37,009 nt of DNA from Campylobacter sp. (GTDB taxonomy: Bacteria > Campylobacterota > Campylobacteria > Campylobacterales > Campylobacteraceae), in assembly GCF_017646085.1 (NCBI RefSeq), contig NZ_JAGCNF010000055.1, forward strand, positions 1 through 37,009. The letters are read 5' to 3'. Numbering within the stretch: the first letter of the stretch is position 1; every line of letters starts with the position of its first letter. The notes below the pieces were generated by a model. The model ran no database searches and was not told the origin of the DNA. It saw only the letters and a list, made by a program, of their open reading frames with translations. Below are positions 35,601 through 37,009 of the stretch, piece after piece. A program made the translations under genes and the position numbers.

Positions 35601-35800
35601 CTTTAGGAGTTTTACCTATGGCGATTGCTACTGGTGCGGGTGCTGCATCACGCCACGCACTTGGAACTGGGGTAATTGGTGGTATGATAGCAGCTACTAC
35701 AATTGCTATATTTTTTGTTCCACTCTTTTTTTACATATTAGAGAGTTTTAATGAGTGGTTAGATAGCAAAAAATCTAAATTTGGAGTTGAGAATGAATAA
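32660..35800 (+). CDS. cmeB: RND multidrug efflux transporter CmeB (HAE1 family)
   Basis: 1046 residues, full length, with twelve membrane segments and two large periplasmic loops. It exports drugs and bile salts with proton motive force. FFINRPVFACVISIIIVLAG at the N-terminus, the proton-relay aspartate pair in GIVVDDAIIVIENVERI (TM4, near residue 408) and the relay lysine in LIGLAAKNAILIVEFA (TM10) are intact. The N-terminal FINRP and the AxxA-rich GIGASSRHALGTGVIGGM-like segment near the C-terminus are typical of HAE1 pumps. The gene ends overlapping cmeC by 8 bases. Confidence 0.96.
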   Translation: MFSKFFINRPVFACVISIIIVLAGLIGLKNAAIEEYPQLTPPQVVVQATYSGADAQTIASAVAAPLEEAINGVDDMIYMQSTSSSAGTMSLNIFFEIGTDPQTASVNVNNRVSPILSKLPEEVRRVGVKVDERSSNILEVLAFYDPSKKMNDTELSNYVSINVADELKRVKGVGDAVVIGNKEYSMRVWIKPDLLKHYDMTVNEVIDAIKEQNSQYAAGKIGEQPMATGNPYVYSIKPEGRLTQISEFEDIIVRADLNGNIIRLKDVASVELGAQSYAFSGRFNGGSMIPVLIFLQSGANALETAQAVQARVEELKDSFPGDMTYRVAYDTTEFVQVSIDEVIKTFIEAIILVVIVIYMFLGNLRATFIPLLTVPVSILGAFAGIYVMGFSVNLITLFALILAIGIVVDDAIIVIENVERILHEEPNLSVKEATTKAMDEIMAPVISIVLVLSAVFIPVSFMEGFVGVIQKQFALTLVASVCISGLVALTLTPALCAIILRKKEKPPFWFVRKFNEFFDFSTRIFSAGVAKILRHVVISLISVAIIIFMMIELFKVIPSGLVPAEDKGSVLTIINLPPASTLPRTLEDAAFIESIVSKNPNVKSVTTLTGYDMMAGSLRENAGMMFITLQPWDERPGKENAAATIAGQFMGMLYGADRNSLAFVTTPPPIMGLSMTGGFELYAQNITGKSYNQIEADVQRVVAKANQSPVLTQVRTTLDTNFPLYNLTLDREKIKMMGISFDDIFDTINSTIGQYYVNDFNILGKTYKVNIRAYESYRDSPEDLGLLYVRSRSGDLVPLDSIITLTRGLGPDNVDRFNGFPAAKIMGEPKPGYTSGDSIKEIERIIKEELGKEYNIGWAGSAYQEVSSTGKGTQAFIFGLIFVFLILAAQYERWLMPLAVVTAVPFSVFGALAFTYLRGLSNDVYFEIGLLLLIGLAAKNAILIVEFAMQEHLGGKSIKEAAISASKMRFRPIVMTSLAFTLGVLPMAIATGAGAASRHALGTGVIGGMIAATTIAIFFVPLFFYILESFNEWLDSKKSKFGVENE

Positions 35801-37009
35801 GATTTTTGCAATTTTGATAGCAGCACTGATTAGCGGCTGCTCTCTTCGCCCTGATATGATTGAAATACAACAAGAGTATAGATATCAAATGGATGTTTAT
35901 AGTGTGAGTGAAAAGTGGTGGGAGAGTTTTGGCGATGAGAGGCTAAATTTACTTATTCAAAAAGCTCTGCAAAATAATAGCGATTTGCTAATTGCATTAA
36001 ATAATATAGAAAAATCTAGAATCGCTCTAAGGCTTGATAGATTGGAGTTCTTACCAAATATTTCACTACAAGGCGAAGCAACTAAAGAAGGAAAAGCAGA
36101 TACTAGCCATAATAATATAAATAAATTCTCTCTTAGCTCAGTTCTTAGCTATGAAGTAGATTTGTGGGGCAGAGTTCGCAATACTGCAAATGCGAGCGAG
36201 GCAGCATATAATGCTACGAAATTCGATTATGAAAGTGCTAGAATTAGTTTAGCAAGTAGTGTAGCAAATAGTTATTTTTTGTTAACTTCTTTGCGTGAAC
36301 AAGAACAAATCTTGCAAGATACTCTAGACTCATATCTAGCAAGTGTGAAGTATAGAGCCTCACAGCTTGCTAATGGCGAGATAGATGAGCTAGTATATGC
36401 GCAAAGTGTAGCTGCAGCTGATGGAGCAAAGGCTCAGTTAGCCGGACTTAAGACGCAAATTTCACAAGCAAATTCAGCCCTTGCTATTTTAGTTGGTGGA
36501 AGTCTAGATGAAATTTTATACTCTGATATAAATGCTGCAACTAGATTGCCAAATTTACCACAAGTTCCAAGCGGGATTAGTTCAGATATATTATTAAAAA
36601 GGGCTGATGTCGCAAGTGCGTTAGAGAGGCTAAAATCTAGTAACTATCTAGTTGGCGTAGCTAGAACTCAGTGGCTACCAAAAATATCCCTTACTGGTAT
36701 ATTTGGATATTCAAGTGCAGATTTAGATAATCTAATAAGCGCTAATAAATCCATTTGGAGTGTAGGCGGAAGTCTTGTTGGGCCACTTCTTGATTTTGGA
36801 AGAACATATAATAGCGTCGAGATTGCAAATTTAGAACAAAACGCATCATTTTTAGCCTATGATAAGGCAGTTAAAAATGCTTTTGGCGAGATTAGAACTG
36901 CACTTGATAGTAGAAAAAATTCACTTATTAAAGCTCAAAGTAGTGTAAATTTAGTAGCAAGCCAACAAAAAGTTTATGATATAGCCCAAAGTCGTTATGA
37001 TGCTGGATA
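35793..37009 (+). CDS. cmeC: Outer-membrane efflux channel CmeC (TolC/OprM family), cut by window end
   Basis: At least 405 codons are open from ATG 35793 to the window edge. MNKIFAILIAALISGC is a lipoprotein signal with lipobox ISGC, as in OprM/CmeC channels. WWESFGDERLNLLIQKALQNN, SYEVDLWGRVRN-type (here SVLSYEVDLWGRV) and PLLDFGRTYN are the repeated signatures of the family. The start lies 8 bases inside cmeB. The C-terminal part (about 85 residues by comparison with ~490-residue relatives) lies beyond the window. Confidence 0.94.
   Translation, partial: MNKIFAILIAALISGCSLRPDMIEIQQEYRYQMDVYSVSEKWWESFGDERLNLLIQKALQNNSDLLIALNNIEKSRIALRLDRLEFLPNISLQGEATKEGKADTSHNNINKFSLSSVLSYEVDLWGRVRNTANASEAAYNATKFDYESARISLASSVANSYFLLTSLREQEQILQDTLDSYLASVKYRASQLANGEIDELVYAQSVAAADGAKAQLAGLKTQISQANSALAILVGGSLDEILYSDINAATRLPNLPQVPSGISSDILLKRADVASALERLKSSNYLVGVARTQWLPKISLTGIFGYSSADLDNLISANKSIWSVGGSLVGPLLDFGRTYNSVEIANLEQNASFLAYDKAVKNAFGEIRTALDSRKNSLIKAQSSVNLVASQQKVYDIAQSRYDAG

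Noticed and set aside
1-37009. CRISPR arrays, insertion sequences, prophage or defence operons
   Set aside because: No spaced repeats, transposase, integrase or toxin-antitoxin pair could be read on either strand.

Overview
The window is AT-rich chromosomal DNA from an epsilonproteobacterium, almost certainly a Campylobacter outside the C. jejuni/coli pair (C. fetus/hyointestinalis/lanienae-like, by inference). The signs are the single S10-spc-infA-alpha ribosomal supercluster without rpmD and adk, promoters that are mostly a bare TATAAT box, the nfu-murE-ybaB-PDZ-ispA-tkt block, the rpsU/ccoG/cmeABC block, and G-tract contingency genes.

Layout. (1) 1-880: the 3' stump of a broken molybdopterin oxidoreductase (TorA/BisC type), then a minus-strand P-loop kinase-like gene split by a C8 tract. 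(2) 1119-11984: promoter, a highly structured leader and 23 co-directional genes from rpsJ to infA (ribosomal proteins, secY, map, infA), mostly overlapping or tightly spaced. A terminator-like hairpin lies inside the operon between rpsH and rplF. (3) 11988-13993: a Crp/Fnr-family regulator that starts three bases after infA, and hcp (hybrid cluster protein). This redox/nitrosative-stress pair splits the usual infA-rpmJ junction. (4) 14089-17156: a second promoter and leader with loop-loop complementarity, then rpmJ-rpsM-rpsK-rpsD-rpoA-rplQ. (5) 17247-21607: a lipoprotein 5'-nucleotidase and a large autotransporter whose signal peptide and passenger are out of frame across a G11 tract (phase OFF in this copy). 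(6) 21660-28555: nfu, a TPR-like gene, murE, panD, ybaB/ebfC, a PDZ protein, ispA and tkt. The nfu gene is flanked by a ~141 bp direct repeat of the autotransporter 3' end plus terminator plus promoter. (7) 28580-29894: ybeD-like and moaC (minus), a candidate small RNA with a CCUCC motif, tRNA-Ser(GGA), and rpsU (minus). (8) 30013-37009: ccoG and the RND multidrug efflux operon cmeA-cmeB-cmeC (cmeC cut by the window end). The repressor gene cmeR, which precedes cmeA in C. jejuni, is absent.

How the parts fit: most of the window is housekeeping (translation, secretion, peptidoglycan, isoprenoid and pentose-phosphate metabolism). The accessory interest is at the seams: two homopolymer-controlled genes both read as OFF, a recombination scar around nfu, a stress operon inserted into the ribosomal supercluster with a palindrome well placed for activation, structured mRNA leaders, and an apparently unannotated sRNA. 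I did not find a clearly new multi-gene defence or mobile system.
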